Positions 34,582 to 45,805 of a DNA stretch of 64,000 nt are shown in pieces. The notes beneath the pieces are model-generated. The model saw only the letters and a list, made by a program, of their open reading frames with translations. It searched no databases and was not told where the DNA came from. Each line of letters starts with the position of its first letter. The stretch's first letter is position 1. The DNA comes from Microstegium vimineum (Eukaryota; Streptophyta; Magnoliopsida; Poales; Poaceae), in contig CM039129.1 of the NCBI GenBank assembly GCA_022036555.1, forward strand, positions 36,300,051 through 36,364,050, written 5' to 3'. The translations under genes were made by a program, and so were the position numbers.

Positions 34582-35323
34582 TGTTGACATCGTTTTTCGG
34601 CACGTGTCAAATGAACTAAGACTTGTGTTGATCGGTGGCTGTTTTCTATCGGCATCGGAAAGTTATCAGTCGAATTTGCCGATGAGAAAGAATGCTGTAG
34701 GAAAGATAAGTTTATTACCGATGGGGGCTGGATGATTCTTGCCGATAAGGGTTAATTGGTGAAGTCAAGTCACCAGGACTGCAAAGTTGCTGATGCCGAT
34801 TGCCGATGAGGAGATGTTGCCGATGCCGATTGCCGATGAAGAGATGATGCAGATGGGCAGACTGATGTGGCGGTTGACGTCAGCAGAAGATTGCCGGTGG
34901 CTAAAGAAGGAAGTCGCGGATTGAAGGAGTCTGCCGATGGAAAGTTTTCATCGAAGAAAGACATAAGGAAACTGGTGATGTCATACCAGTATTGTTATGG
35001 AAGTCTGAGTCCGACTCTTGCACGAGTCGTTTATTTTCCTTTAAAATAGGGGTGTCTGTTTAGGAAAATAATATTGTTATTTGGGTCCGACTCCTCTGCG
35101 AGTCAGTTATTTCCTTTAAAGTAGGAGTTTTGTTTAGGAAAGGTACGAGTCGTGTCTCTGTACAACTCTCCATGCGTGAGTATAAATATGTGCCCAAGGG
35201 CTGCGTGTAAAGATATATCAATCTATCAAACAAATCAATTTACTCTTATTCTAATTTTACTGCAATTTATCCTTTTTGCATTAGTCTTAGTTTATCTACG
35301 AATTCTTCAAGCTTCGACGGGCT
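34582..35323 (+). repeat. Element B 3' LTR, truncated (742 of 1025 bp)
   Basis: Aligns with 19614-20356 with about 15 differences by eye. It stops after CTTCGACGGGCT; the last 282 bp of the LTR and the right target duplication are absent and element A sequence follows at once. Confidence 0.92.
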
Positions 35324-35565
35324 ATGAAGCGTACTCGGGGCAAAGGTGGAAAGAGAAGGCCGAGTTTCGAAAAAACGTTCGAGGTTTTAGAGGACTTAGG
35401 AGAGGGTCCCCCCCTGTCAGCCCCCGAGGGAGGCTTGACTTTGCCGAGCAGAGTCGAGGCTACCTCAGAGTTATGAACGAATGTGAAATGTATTTCGAGA
35501 ACATTCTATTCATTCATAATGCGATAAATGTACATAATGTAGAAAATGTACAAGGCCTCGAGGCC

Positions 35566-36780
35566 TTAGGGGTAAAAGCGACGTAGTTGTTCAATGTTCC
35601 ATGCGTTGGTGAGGATCTTGCCCTTGTCGTTCTTCAGTTTGTAAGTCCCTGGCTTTAGCACCTCTGCCACGATGAAGGGTTCTTCCCAAGGTGGCGTCAG
35701 CTTGTGACGCCCCTTGTTGCTTTGTCGACGGCGCAACACGAGGTCACCGACTTCGAGGTCCCTTTTGTGTATGTGCTTGTCGTGGTAGCACCGTAGCGTT
35801 TGCTAGTACCTTGCCGATTTGAAGAGGGCCATGTCTCAGGCTTCCTCGAGCTGGTCGAGGGAGTCCTCTCGGGCTGCTGCGTTGGCTTGCTCGCTGTAGG
35901 CCTTTACTCGAGGGGACCCATACTCGAGGTCAGTGGGGAGGACGGCCTCGGACCCATAGACCAAGAAGAACGGGGAGAACCCCGTGGCTCGTCCCGGTGT
36001 CGTTTGGAGACTCCATAGGACAGAGGGCAGCTCATCGACCCATCTCTTGCCGTGTTTGTTTAGCCGGTCGAAGATCCTTGGCTTGAGGCCCTGTAAAACC
36101 ATACCATTGGCGCAGTCGACCTGGCCGTTAGTCCGAGGGTGGGCGACTGCGGACCAGTTCATCCTGATGTGGTGGTGGTCACAGAAGTCTAGGAACTTTT
36201 GGCCGGTGAACCGCGTGCCATTGTCGGTGATGATGACATTGGGAACCCCGAAGCGATGGATGATGTCTGTGAAGAACAGTACGGCTTGTCGGGATTGGAT
36301 GTTGGCGATGGGTCGAGCCTCAATCCATTTCGAGAACTTGTCTATGGCCACGAGGAGGTGGGTGTGGCCACCTTTTGTTTTCTTCAGGGGGCCGACCATG
36401 TCGAGACCCCATACTGTGAATGGCCAAGTTATGGGTATCATCTGAAGAGCTTGGACGGGTAGGCGGGTCTGCCTGGCGTAGAATTGGCATCCCTTGCAAG
36501 ATCGAACAAGTTTGGTAGCATCGGTGACGGCTGTCGGCCAGTAGAAGCCTTGTCGAAAGGCGCTTCCTATCAGTGTTCTTGGCGCCGCATGGTGGCCGCA
36601 AGCCCCCGAGTGTAGGTCCTTCAGTAGTGCCCTCCCCTCCTCGAGGGTGAGGCAACGTTGAAGTACACCGGTAGGGCTGCGTCGATACAGCTCGTGGCCA
36701 TCCCCATACAAGACGTAGGTTTTGGCGCGTCGGGCGATGCGTCGGGCTTCGGTGCGGTCCTCGGGGAGCTCGCCCCATAT
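35566..36780 (-). pseudogene. Element A integrase
   Basis: The frame at 36711-35836 contains the zinc-binding part (CGHHAAPRTL ... CKGCQFYARQ) and the catalytic core: Asp in VWGLDMVGPL and Asp in ITDNGTRFTG, but the expected Glu is Asp in TNGQVDCANG (GAG changed to GAC). After TGA at 35836 the C-terminal domain continues by homology (DLEVGDLVLRRRQSNKGRHK, TNAWNIEQLRRFYP) to TAA at 35566-35568, with one more stop between. With the triad altered this copy would be inactive even if translated. Confidence 0.87.
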
Positions 36781-36804
36781 CAGATACTCGAGGTAGGGTG
36801 TGCT

Positions 36805-38256
36805 CTAGTCCGTCGAGGGGGTTTGTGTTGTAGTTGTTTCGTCGATCTCCATGACCTCTCCTCCGTTCGAGGGAGGATCGGTCGAGGAGGAAGGGTTGAC
36901 CCGTTGCTCGAGGGCGGGAGCCCCCGAGCCTAGGTCGACGGACGTCTTGTGAAGGTCCCTCGAGAAGACGTCGGGAGGAATCGTGCCTCGGGTGGACGCG
37001 ATTTTGGCCAGCTCGTCAGCAACTTCGTTGTACCGGCGGGCGACGTGGTTGAGCTCAAGGTCGTAGAATTTGTCCTCAAGCTTTCGGACCTCCTTGCAGT
37101 AGGCTTCCATCTTCGGGTCATGGCAGCTCGAATCTTTCATCACTTGGTCGATTACCAACTGCGAGTCCCCCCGAACGTCGAGGCGTCGAACCCCGAGCTC
37201 GATGGCGATGCGTAGACCGTTGACGAGAGCCTCGTACTCGGCTACATTGTTGGAGGCGGGGAAGTGGAGGCAGATGGCATAGCGCATGTGAACCCCCGAG
37301 GGTGATATGAACAGCAATCCGGCGCCCGCCCCCATCTTCATCAACGATCCGTCGAAGTACATGGTCCAGAGCTCGGTCTGAACTTCCGCAGAGGGTAGCT
37401 GGGTGTCGGTCCATTCTACAATGAAGTCTGCCAATACTTGAGACTTGATGGCCTTCCGAGGGGCGTAGGAGAGAGTTTCCCCCATGAGCTCGACCGACCA
37501 CTTGGCGATTCTTCCTGACGCCTCCCGGTTCTGGATTATCTCCCCGAGGGGGAAAGATGAGACCACAGTAACCGGGTGGCCCAGGAAATAGTGCTGGAGC
37601 TTGCGCCGAGTGAGGACGATGGCATACAACAGCTTCTGGATGTGGGGGTATCTCATCTTGGTCACGATGTCATCGACGTAGGCCTTGACGGTTGGCCCTA
37701 TGTTTTTTCCAAAGACATGGAGCATGCATCGTTGATATGTGGCCCCGGCGTTCCGCAAACCGAAGGGCATAGTGCGGTAGCAAAACATGCCAAAGGGGGT
37801 GATGAAGGAAGTCGCGAGCTGATCAGACTCCTTCATCTTTATTTGGTGATAGCCAGAATACGCATCAAGGAAGCAAAGAGTTTCACATCCCGCAGTGGAA
37901 TCTACTATTTGATCGATACGTGGTAATGGAAAATGAACCTTAGGACATGCTTTATTTAAACTAGTGTAGTCTACGCACATCCTATCCTTTCCATTCTTTT
38001 TCTTGACAAGTACAGGATTTGCTAACCACTCGGGATGATGTACCTCCTTGATGAATCCGGCCTTCAAAAGCTTGTCGACCTCCTCCCCGATGATTCTGCG
38101 CTTTTCCTTGTCGAAGCGGCGCAGCCGTTGCTTCACTGGTTTGGATCCGGCCCGGGTGTCCAAGGAGTGCTCGGCGACATCCCTCGGAATGCCCGGCATA
38201 TCCGAGGGACTCCACGCAAACACGTGAGCATTCGCGCGGAGAAAGTCGACGAGCAC
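36805..38256 (-). pseudogene. Element A reverse transcriptase / RNase H, with internal deletion
   Basis: RT motifs include FDKEKRRIIGEEVDKLLKAG, NPVLVKKKNGKDRMCVDYTS, FLDAYSGYHQI, MPFGLRNAGATYQRCM and the catalytic YVDD. Straight after AYVDDIVTK the frame jumps to MRYPHIQKLLYAIVLTRRKL, which normally lies some 200 or more residues later, so the thumb and connection regions are deleted in frame. RNase H follows with MYFDGSLMKMGAG, NNVAEYEALVNGL and RGDSQLVIDQV. The frame of 483 codons is open, so a chimeric protein could in principle be translated, but not a working polymerase. It starts after TAG at 38263. Confidence 0.87.
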
Positions 38257-38262
38257 GGCTTC

Positions 38263-39219
38263 CTATTTGGGCTCGAGGGTGGCGCTGATCCTCAGCGCCT
38301 TCCCATCCGCGTGGCCGAGGTCGAGCGGGATGGTCTTGGTGTCCTCCGCAGGCGTGAAGTTGCCGGCGTGCCGCTTGGGGTCGGGGATCTCCTTGGAGAA
38401 GTCGTCGAGGGCCGCGAGGATGGCTGACTCCTCGACCGCCTCGGCGTTTTCCACGCACTCGACGTCGCAGTCGTAAGCGTGCTCGTAGGAGGTGTCGACA
38501 GTGATGACTACCTTGGGCCCCGGCATCTTTAGCTTGAGGTAGGTGTAGTTCGGGACCGCCATGAACTTGGCGTATCCCGGTCGACCGATGATGGCGTGGT
38601 AGGTACCGTGGAATGCGACCACCTCAAAGGTCAGATCTTCCTTTCGGAAGTTCGAGGGGGTACCGAAGCAGACGGGTAGCTTGACGTGGCCGATCGGGAG
38701 TGCCTTCTTCCCTGGAACGATCCCGTGGAATCCCCCCGCGCTGGGCAGGAGCATGGTCCTCGGGATCCCCAGGAGGTCAAGGGTCTCGACGTAGATGATG
38801 TTGAGGTTGCTTCCCCCATCCATGAGCACCTTGGAAAGGCATGTGTTGAGTATGATCGGATCGACGACGAGTGGGTAGACCCCTGCGTTGGGGACGTGCT
38901 TGGGGTGGTCGTCCTGATCGAAGGTGATCGGCACGTGTGACCAGTCGAGGTATCGAGGAGCTTGAGCTCGAACGGAGAAGGCCTCCCGACGCTCACTCTT
39001 ATGCTGACGCGTGCTGAGTCGGGTCGAGGGTCCCCCGAAGATCATGAAACAGTCGAGGATCTCGGGGAAGCCCCCGTTCTTCCCATCGCCCTCGTCCTGT
39101 GGGTCCTTCTTGTCGTCTTTCTTGAGGCCGAGGGAGCAGAAGTGCTTCTTGAGCATGCGACAGTCCTCGAGGCTGTGGTTGGCCGGTCCCTTGTGATAGG
39201 GGCAGGGCTCTTTCAGCAT
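38263..39219 (-). pseudogene. Element A protease region
   Basis: Begins with a zinc-knuckle-like stretch (CPYHKGPANHSLEDCRML). The aspartic protease signature is KVLMDGGSNLNIIYVETLDL, followed by GTYHAIIGRPGYAKFMAVPN. The frame ends at TAG 38263 just before the RT frame, where homologues read on with Gln or another residue, so protease and RT were originally one polyprotein. Confidence 0.87.
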
Positions 39220-41493
39220 TTTGTCGAAGACGCCCCCCTCGAGAGGGGGACCTCGAGGCTTCTTCTTGTCTGTTGCAGCGACAAGATCGTAAGTCTCGGC
39301 GTTGCGTCGACCCGGCTAGTTCTTCTTCTTGTTGTTGTTGTTATTGCTCTTCTTGGGCCCATTATTCGAGCCCCCAGGCTCGTCCGCCTTGACCTTCCCT
39401 TTGCTCGGGGATGCATATAAGAACGTGCCAACAGCTTCCTCGCCGGCTGCATAGTTGGCGACGATGTCCATAAGCTCGTTGGCGGTCTTGGGGGTGTTCC
39501 GTCCCAGTTCCCGCACCAGCTCCTTGCAGGTTGTCCCGGCGACAAATGTCATGATGACGTCGTGGTCGGAGATGTGAGTTAGCTCAGTACGTTGCTTGGA
39601 GAACCGTCGGGTGAAGTCGCGGAGGGTTTCCCCTGGCTTCTGGTTGCAGCTGCGGAGATCCCAGGAGTTTCCTGGCCGCACGTAAGTGCCCTTGAAGTTC
39701 CCCTCGAAGATCCTGACCAGGTCGGGCCAGCCATGGATCAAGTCCGGGGGGGAGCTCCTCGAGCCACCTTCGAGCGGTGTCGGAGAGGAAGAGCGGGAGT
39801 TTCCGAATGATGACGTGGTTGTCGTCGGCTTCTCCTAGCTGACATGCCAGCCTGAAATCAGCAAGCCAGAGCTCTAGCTTGGTCTCGCCGTTGTACTTGA
39901 CCAGGCTGGTGGGTGGACAGAAACGAACGGGCAAGGCGGTTTGCCGGATTGCCTTGCTGAAGACTCGTGGCCCTGGTGGTTTCGGGGATCGACATTGATC
40001 CTCGTCGCTGTCGTAGCGCCCACCTCGATGAGCACTATAACCTCGAGCCTCAGCGCCACCGTGTCGGCGTCATTTGTTGTCGTTGATGTCGTACCGCGCG
40101 TCTCGCGGTTGTCGACCGTCGATGATGCGGTCTCGAACTAGTTGCCGCTCCACCTCGCCTTGGGGCGCCTTGTCTTGGTGGACAGATACCTCTCGATCTT
40201 GTCGAGGAGGCACGCCCCGCCGCTCGGAGGCAGCTCCTCTGCGCCTCGAGGCCGAGCTCTCCGCTTGTTGTACGACCGCGGTTTGGAGAAGCCCCTGAAT
40301 TTCATTCCTGATGCATCGCGCCTGGGGCGTCGATGGTGCCGGCATGTCGCGGAGTAGAATTGCGGCTGCCACGACATTCTGGCTAGCGCGGTTGTAGATG
40401 TGGCGCTCGTTCGCCCCTTCATTGACGATCTGTCGATGGACATCCCGAGCCCGCTCGCGAGCTCCTCCATCCTGTGGCCGCCCGCGATCTCGCTCGAGGG
40501 CGTGCTCGAGCTGCTGGAGTCGTAGACGCTCCTCCTCGAGCTTGGCGAGCAGCTCTCGGACTTGCGCGATCTGGACGTCCTGAGGTGGATCGGCTTTGTC
40601 AGGACTCGGGGGGTCGGCGTTTCGCGCCGGGGTAGCGTTGCCCCCTCCTCCTTCATCCGTGGTCGTGGTGTCATTGATGTCGTCCTGGGAGTCAACCTGA
40701 CCGTTGAGGTGGAAACATTCCCGGGCGGGATCGTAATCCTCATCGGGGAGTCCGAGTCGGGGTAGCCGTGGTAGAAGTTGGGGAAAGATCCCCAGCATTC
40801 CTCCTCCAGCCATTGTCGTACCATCCCCCAGGTGTGACACACTAGGGCCGGGGCTCGTCGTGACTCCGGACGCTCGTCCGGTGGAGGGGTGGTGACGAGG
40901 TTGATCGTCGTAGATAGCAGGTTCCCTGGGGAGCCATAACGTGCCTGCATCTGCGAGCCTACAAAAGCGGAACAAAGTCTGGAGCTGTTGTAGAGCCCAT
41001 GTGGAAACAGGTTGTGCGGTGGTGCGGCCGAGTATGTTGGAGAAGCCACGGGGACCCCCTGAGATGACGGTATGGCAGAGCCAAAGTCAGGCTCAGCGAG
41101 GTACCCACCCCCGACCCGCAAGCATGGGTCAAACAGGCTCCCGAATGGAGGAACTGTGTCACCAGCTGAAGCCGGGGAGGCGGCATCCGACGTCTCGGGA
41201 TCCGTGCGGTGAAGGGTGCGGCGGCGTCGTTCGCGCCTCCTCCTGGCCGCAGGCGGAAGGCGCGATTGGTGGGACCGTCGTCTGGTCCTCCTTGGCCCCG
41301 GAGTACCAGAGCTGCTGCTATCCATGCCACTGCTGGAGAGTAGAACCATGTCGTGGCCGTGGCCCGTGGACATGAACTCTAGGCTCCGAAACCAGATGAT
41401 GGTGGTGAATGGAAGCGATGGGATCGAGGAATCCATCTGGGAGAGTAGTTTGGAGTTGATCGACACGCAAAGCTCCCCTACCTGGCGCGCCAA
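39213..41493 (-). pseudogene. gag: Element A gag, several frameshifts
   Basis: The N-terminal part is a frame of about 220 codons from 41493, rich in Arg, Ser and Pro. Homology then moves to the frame at 40975-40070 (LPDEDYDPARECFHLNGQ, and a coiled coil AQVRELLAKLEEERLRLQQL). The Retrotrans_gag core starts at 39934 (MPVRFCPPTSLVKYNGETKL, ELWLADFRLACQL) and shifts frame at about 39740 to WPDLVRIFEGNFKGTYVRPG and TLRDFTRRFSKQRTELT. A Lys/Asn-rich tail and a stop follow at 39316. At least two frameshifts and a stop make it nonfunctional. Confidence 0.85.
41475..41492 (-). other. Primer-binding site of element A
   Basis: On the minus strand TGGCGCGCCAGGTAGGGG begins two bases after the 5' LTR. 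Position fits a tRNA primer site; the tRNA was not identified. Confidence 0.7.
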
Positions 41494-41494
41494 C

Positions 41495-42422
41495 TGTCGG
41501 TGTTATGAACCCAGGGGGTCAAGACCACCGGCTAGTAAATTTGTATATTGCGTGCTCCCTCTCCCAGACGTGATGCAAGAAGAACACAAGATTTATCCTA
41601 GTTCGGACAAAAAAAGGCCCTACATCCAGCGGGGGACGATGGATTGTATTATCTCGGACCGAAGTGCTCGTACAGGGGGGTACAAGCAGGTTTACACGGG
41701 GGTGCTCAAGATGAGCTGAGGCCTAGGACTAGCAGGGCTATCCTAGGTGGTCGGTTGATTGCTTGAGATGTTGATCAAGCAATCGGGGGTGTGGTGTATG
41801 CGGGTCAGAGCTGATGTCCGAATGTCTCAGCCCCTCCCCTCTCAGGTCTATCCCGGCGTCCCCTTTTATAGATCAAGGGGAGGTACGGGAGTACAGAGTC
41901 CTAAACTTTAGCGGCATGGGAGGCGTGTCCGCGGCGCCATGCTTGTGATGGGACGTCGATCGCTGTAGCGGCGTGGTCTTCCCGTCCTTCCGGTGTTCAG
42001 GGTATGGTGATGGCAGACTAGACGTTGCCGAACGTCAGGGCGCGGTACGGTTGGCCTCCTGTAGACGGGTGCAGGCTCCATAGTTGAAGCGGGACAGAGC
42101 GGATAGGACGGGTCCCATGTCGGAGTGGTCGGAGAGGATGGTCGAGCCCCCTGGTCGAGGGGGGGAATCGAGGCCAGCGTGACCCTGTCGTATCCCTGAA
42201 GACACAGTCGAGGGCCGTCCTGTTCATGGCTCGAGGGGGTGCCTATGGATTCCGTACCTGCGACGTGGCTACAGCGGCCGCACGGTCAACGGAGGTCCAA
42301 GGCATGGGCGGTGAGTTGATGGATTTGACTGCGGTAGTGGGCGCCCATGACGTTAGGCGGAGGCAGGTAAGCGCATCGGATCCCCTTTAACCCATAGCGG
42401 GAGCAGGTGAGCTGACCGAGCC
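41495..42422 (-). repeat. Element A 5' LTR (LTR2), truncated at a duplication junction
   Basis: Matches LTR1 and LTR3 from TGTCGGTGTTATGAACCC as far as GAGCTGACCGAGCC, then switches without a gap to CATGGCCCTTATA of flank copy F2. About 300 bp of the outer LTR is absent. The shared GCC at the switch is short microhomology. Confidence 0.92.
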
Positions 42423-43304
42423 ATGGCCCTTATATGACCGTGCTTGTACAGGAACACAAACATCCACCCCCACAAAGAAAAATAATGGGCAGTATGTCAT
42501 GGTTTAGCTAAATTTGATTAATTATAGATTATAAAAAGTATAAATAGTTATATATCAATAAAAATTATTAGATTAGTTACAAAATGTATTTTTATAGTAA
42601 ATTAATTTAGATCCATAAATGTAAATACTATTTACTAGAAATTTATCAAATGTGAAGCAAGATAGTACTAGGAAGTCAAGAATACACCTTGATTTAATTA
42701 ATTCCAGGCCATATGACATACCAGCAGTGACAGTGACAGTGATAGTACGTGCAGGTAGTAGTGCTAGCGTGGCGACAAGTAAAGAAATTAAGAAAAAGCT
42801 TTGGCAAAGGAGAGAACATAATGAAAGCCTCGGCAAAAGTGAGCTAGCTAGCTAGCTTGGTGGTTGAAGTGCATGCAGCATCATCGGTTCCGACCATGCA
42901 TATATTCTCTTCCGTATCAGTTTGTGATTTGTGAATGAGCTTATGAAACACGCGCTTCTGTAGAATAATAATGTTCTTTCGCTACTGACAGTTGCACTGT
43001 TGTAGAATTGTGTCTGTTATATATAGAAGCTACTAATTCAGATCGACATATATATATATATACACATATACTGATTAGGAGATCATGTACACCCACCGAT
43101 GATCATAATATAAATCACTTTGATCAGTCTAGGAGCTTGTTGTAAGTTTAAACTGAATTTCAAAATTGAAAGATGGAGCTATTTTAAATGAGGACGACAG
43201 GTTTAAGAATAGGGTTTTGCTGCGGTACTCTCAAATGACTATGAGCCATTCATTTATTTTGATCGGACGGGGTGATAACCTATTACCTTCTAGGAGGTAA
43301 TATG

Positions 43305-43388
<84 letters not shown>

Positions 43389-43883
43389 TATTTTGTAAAG
43401 TCGAATAAATTAGGAAAGTTCTAGACGTAAAAAATCTTTTTTAAATTTAATTAATGCATGCATGATCTGGCGCATGCATGATCTGGCACATATGGTAAGT
43501 TTTTTTTAATTGATACACTTGAATTTGCATGAATTTAATTTACATGTGTGTTAACGTGACACATACGTATTTGCATATCCAAAATACGTGTATGTGACAC
43601 ATACGTTAACACCAGATCATATGTATGCAAAATACAACGTTAGATTTGCAAAATACGTATGGCGCATATGGCTCAATTTGCATGATTACGTGTATGTGAT
43701 TTGCATGTGGTACCTAAGTATACGTGTTAGATTAGTGGACTGGTGGGTAAAGTACATGTAATATATTACACTTACATTGCATAAAAAATATATTACATTT
43801 ACAACTTTTTAAAATCCGGTAAAAAATACACTTGATTATACATTTTATATGGATTAGCCAACAATACAACGTATTCTAGTTTC
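42421..43883. repeat. Flank copy F2, duplicate of 10546-11950
   Basis: Nearly identical to F1 along its whole length, including the hairpin and the tandem GCATGCATGATCTGG. The main difference is a TA/AT tract at 43307-43383 of about 38 units, against about 8 in F1. No gene seen. Confidence 0.93.
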
Positions 43884-45167
43884 TGTCGGTGTTATGAACC
43901 CGAGGGTCAAGACCATCGGCTAGTAAATTTGTATATTGCGTGCTCCCTCTCCCAGACGTGATGGAAGAAGAACACAAGATTTATCCTGGTTCGGGCAAAG
44001 AAGGCCCTACATCCAGCGGGGGAGGATGGAATGTATTATCTCGCACCGAAGTGCTCGTACATGGGGTACAAGCAGGTTTACACGAGGGTGCTCAAGATGA
44101 GCTGAGGCCTAGGACTAGCAAGGCTATCCTAGGTGGTCGGTTGATTGCTTGAGATGTTGATCAAGCAATCGGGGGTGTGATGTATGCGGGTCAGAGCTGA
44201 TGTCCGAATGTCTCAGCCCCTTCCCTCTCAGGTCTATCCCGGCGTCCCCTTTTATAGATCAAGGGGAGGTACGGGAGTACAGAGTCCTAAACTGTAGCGG
44301 CATGGGAGGCGTGTCCGCGGCGCCATGCTTGTGATGGGGCGTCGATCGCTGTAGCGGCGTGGTCTTCCCGTCCTTCTGGTGTTCAGGGTATGGTGATGGC
44401 AGACTGGACGTTGCCGAACGTCATGGCGCGGTACGGTTGGCCTCCTGTAGACGGGTGCAGGCTCCATAGTTGAAGCGGGACGGAGCGGATAGGACGGGTC
44501 CCATGCCGGAGTGGTTAGAGACGATGGTCGAGCCCCCTGGTCGAGGCGGGGGGAATCGAGGCCAGCGTGACCCTGTCGTATCCCTGAAGACACAGTCGAG
44601 GGTCGTCCTGTTCATGACTCGAGGGGGTGCCTGTGGATTCCGTACCTGCGACGTGGCTACAGCGGCCGCACGGTCAACGGAGGTCCAAGTCATGGGCGGT
44701 GAGTTGATGGATTTGACTGCGGTAGTGGGCGCCCATGACGTTAGGCGGAGGCAGGTAAGCGCATCGGATCCCCTTTAACCCATAGCGGGAGCAGGTGAGC
44801 TGACCGAGCCTCCTGCGCGCGGGTCGTTCGTTCGACCTCTGTCCGCCAGTCGAGGCGGAGGCGGAGGCGGAGGGGTCGTTCGTTCGACCCATGTCCGTCA
44901 GTCGAGGTAGAGACGGAGGCGGTGGGGTCGTTCGTTCGACCCCTGTCCGTCAGTTGAGGTAGAGAGACGGAGGGGGATCCCTGCTACCGTTTTTTCCAGT
45001 ATTGGGCCGGCCCATGACTGGTCGTGTTGCCGGTGAGGGAGGCCTTTGCGTGATGGATCTTTTCTCCATCGACTTGAACGGCTGATCGGATCCTGCCTTA
45101 AAAATGGTTGCTATGTTAATCATTAGATTACCACACGTTTAGTGTATCTTTTACCTTTGTACCGACA
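43884..45167 (-). repeat. Element A solo LTR (LTR3), complete, 1284 bp
   Basis: A complete LTR with TGTCGGTG...GTACCGACA ends and no element sequence on either side. Flanking pentamers GTTTC (43879-43883) and GTTTG (45168-45172) are a target duplication with one mismatch. The internal GGGTCGTTCGTTCGACC minisatellite has three units here (44820-44950) against two in LTR1, which explains the extra length. Confidence 0.9.
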
Positions 45168-45699
45168 GTTTGATAACCAACAATACAACGTATTGTAGTT
45201 TCATAACATGTCATGTGCGACGTTGATCAGAAAAAGAAGGGCATGCGGCTAGAAAAGGAAGGGGGCACATGCTGATTTCTATCTGCATGACTTGAGGATT
45301 CGATAATATATTTTCCTTTTTTAGATTAATTAGTTAATTAATTTAATTTAAAAAAATTCAAAATATCAACGGCTTATATTTATTTGAGATATTATCTCCT
45401 AGCAAGTAAAGCATGTATCATAGCATTGCCCTTAAGAATAATCCGAAGTTGCATCTTCAACGATTTGATGCCTATAGCGGCTACTAGGTAAGGTGAAATA
45501 AGCAGACAAGTTTTTAGGTGAAGTTTCAGTTCAGCCAACTTTAGCCCATTATATATTGGCATCTTTAGCTTTATATTAGCTTTAATTGGGATTAGGCCCC
45601 AAATAAATCAGACACACATAATTAAAGTTGCAGTGATGCCATGCTTTAGTTAGTTCAGCTTGTTCCGCCCCTGCCGGTGATTCATGTTTCATTCATCAC
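45168..45699. other. Right flank of the duplicated locus; no gene
   Basis: It starts with CCAACAATACAACGTATTG, a near copy of the last bases of F1 and F2, then continues as AT-rich intergenic DNA to the promoter of the next gene. No element ends recognised. Confidence 0.55.
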
Positions 45700-45715
45700 T
45701 ATATATATATATAAA
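45700..45715 (+). promoter_or_regulatory. TATA region of the RALF-like gene
   Basis: TATATATATATATAAA about 90-105 bp upstream of the ATG is the only TATA-like sequence at a proper distance. Confidence 0.55.
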
Positions 45716-45805
45716 CATATGTGCATAGGCACACGGTATAGTAGGCCGTGCCCAGCCTGCTTGCAGATTATATTGACAGACCATCGATCCTTGGTGGACA
45801 ATTCA

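Larger units (their letters stand above)
19614..35323 (+). mobile_element. Element B: Ty3/Gypsy retrotransposon nested in A
   Basis: The 5' LTR (19614-20638), PBS, gag, protease, RT-RNase H, integrase, an antisense plant-mobile-domain gene, a polypurine tract and a 3' LTR lacking its last 282 bp lie in the standard order. It is inserted in A between A's extra gene and its integrase, and is itself split in gag by element C. The two LTRs differ at about 15 of 742 aligned bases by eye, so B is young. No target duplication is visible because the right end is lost. GCCGAT/ATCGGC recurs about 85 times. Confidence 0.93.
11951..42422 (-). mobile_element. Element A: Ty3/Gypsy retrotransposon, minus strand, interrupted by element B
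   Basis: Read on the minus strand: the 5' LTR (42422-41495, lacking its outer end), a primer-binding site, gag, protease, RT-RNase H and integrase (41493-35566), then, past the nested element B, an antisense extra gene (15166-19469 on plus), a 103-bp repeat block, a GC-rich purine tract and a complete 3' LTR (13171-11951). Gene order PR-RT-RH-IN identifies Ty3/Gypsy. All genes are broken, so the element cannot move by itself. A's host bases right of B begin at 35324; some may have been lost with the end of B's 3' LTR. The word TCGAGG or CCTCGA is very frequent throughout A. Confidence 0.9.
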
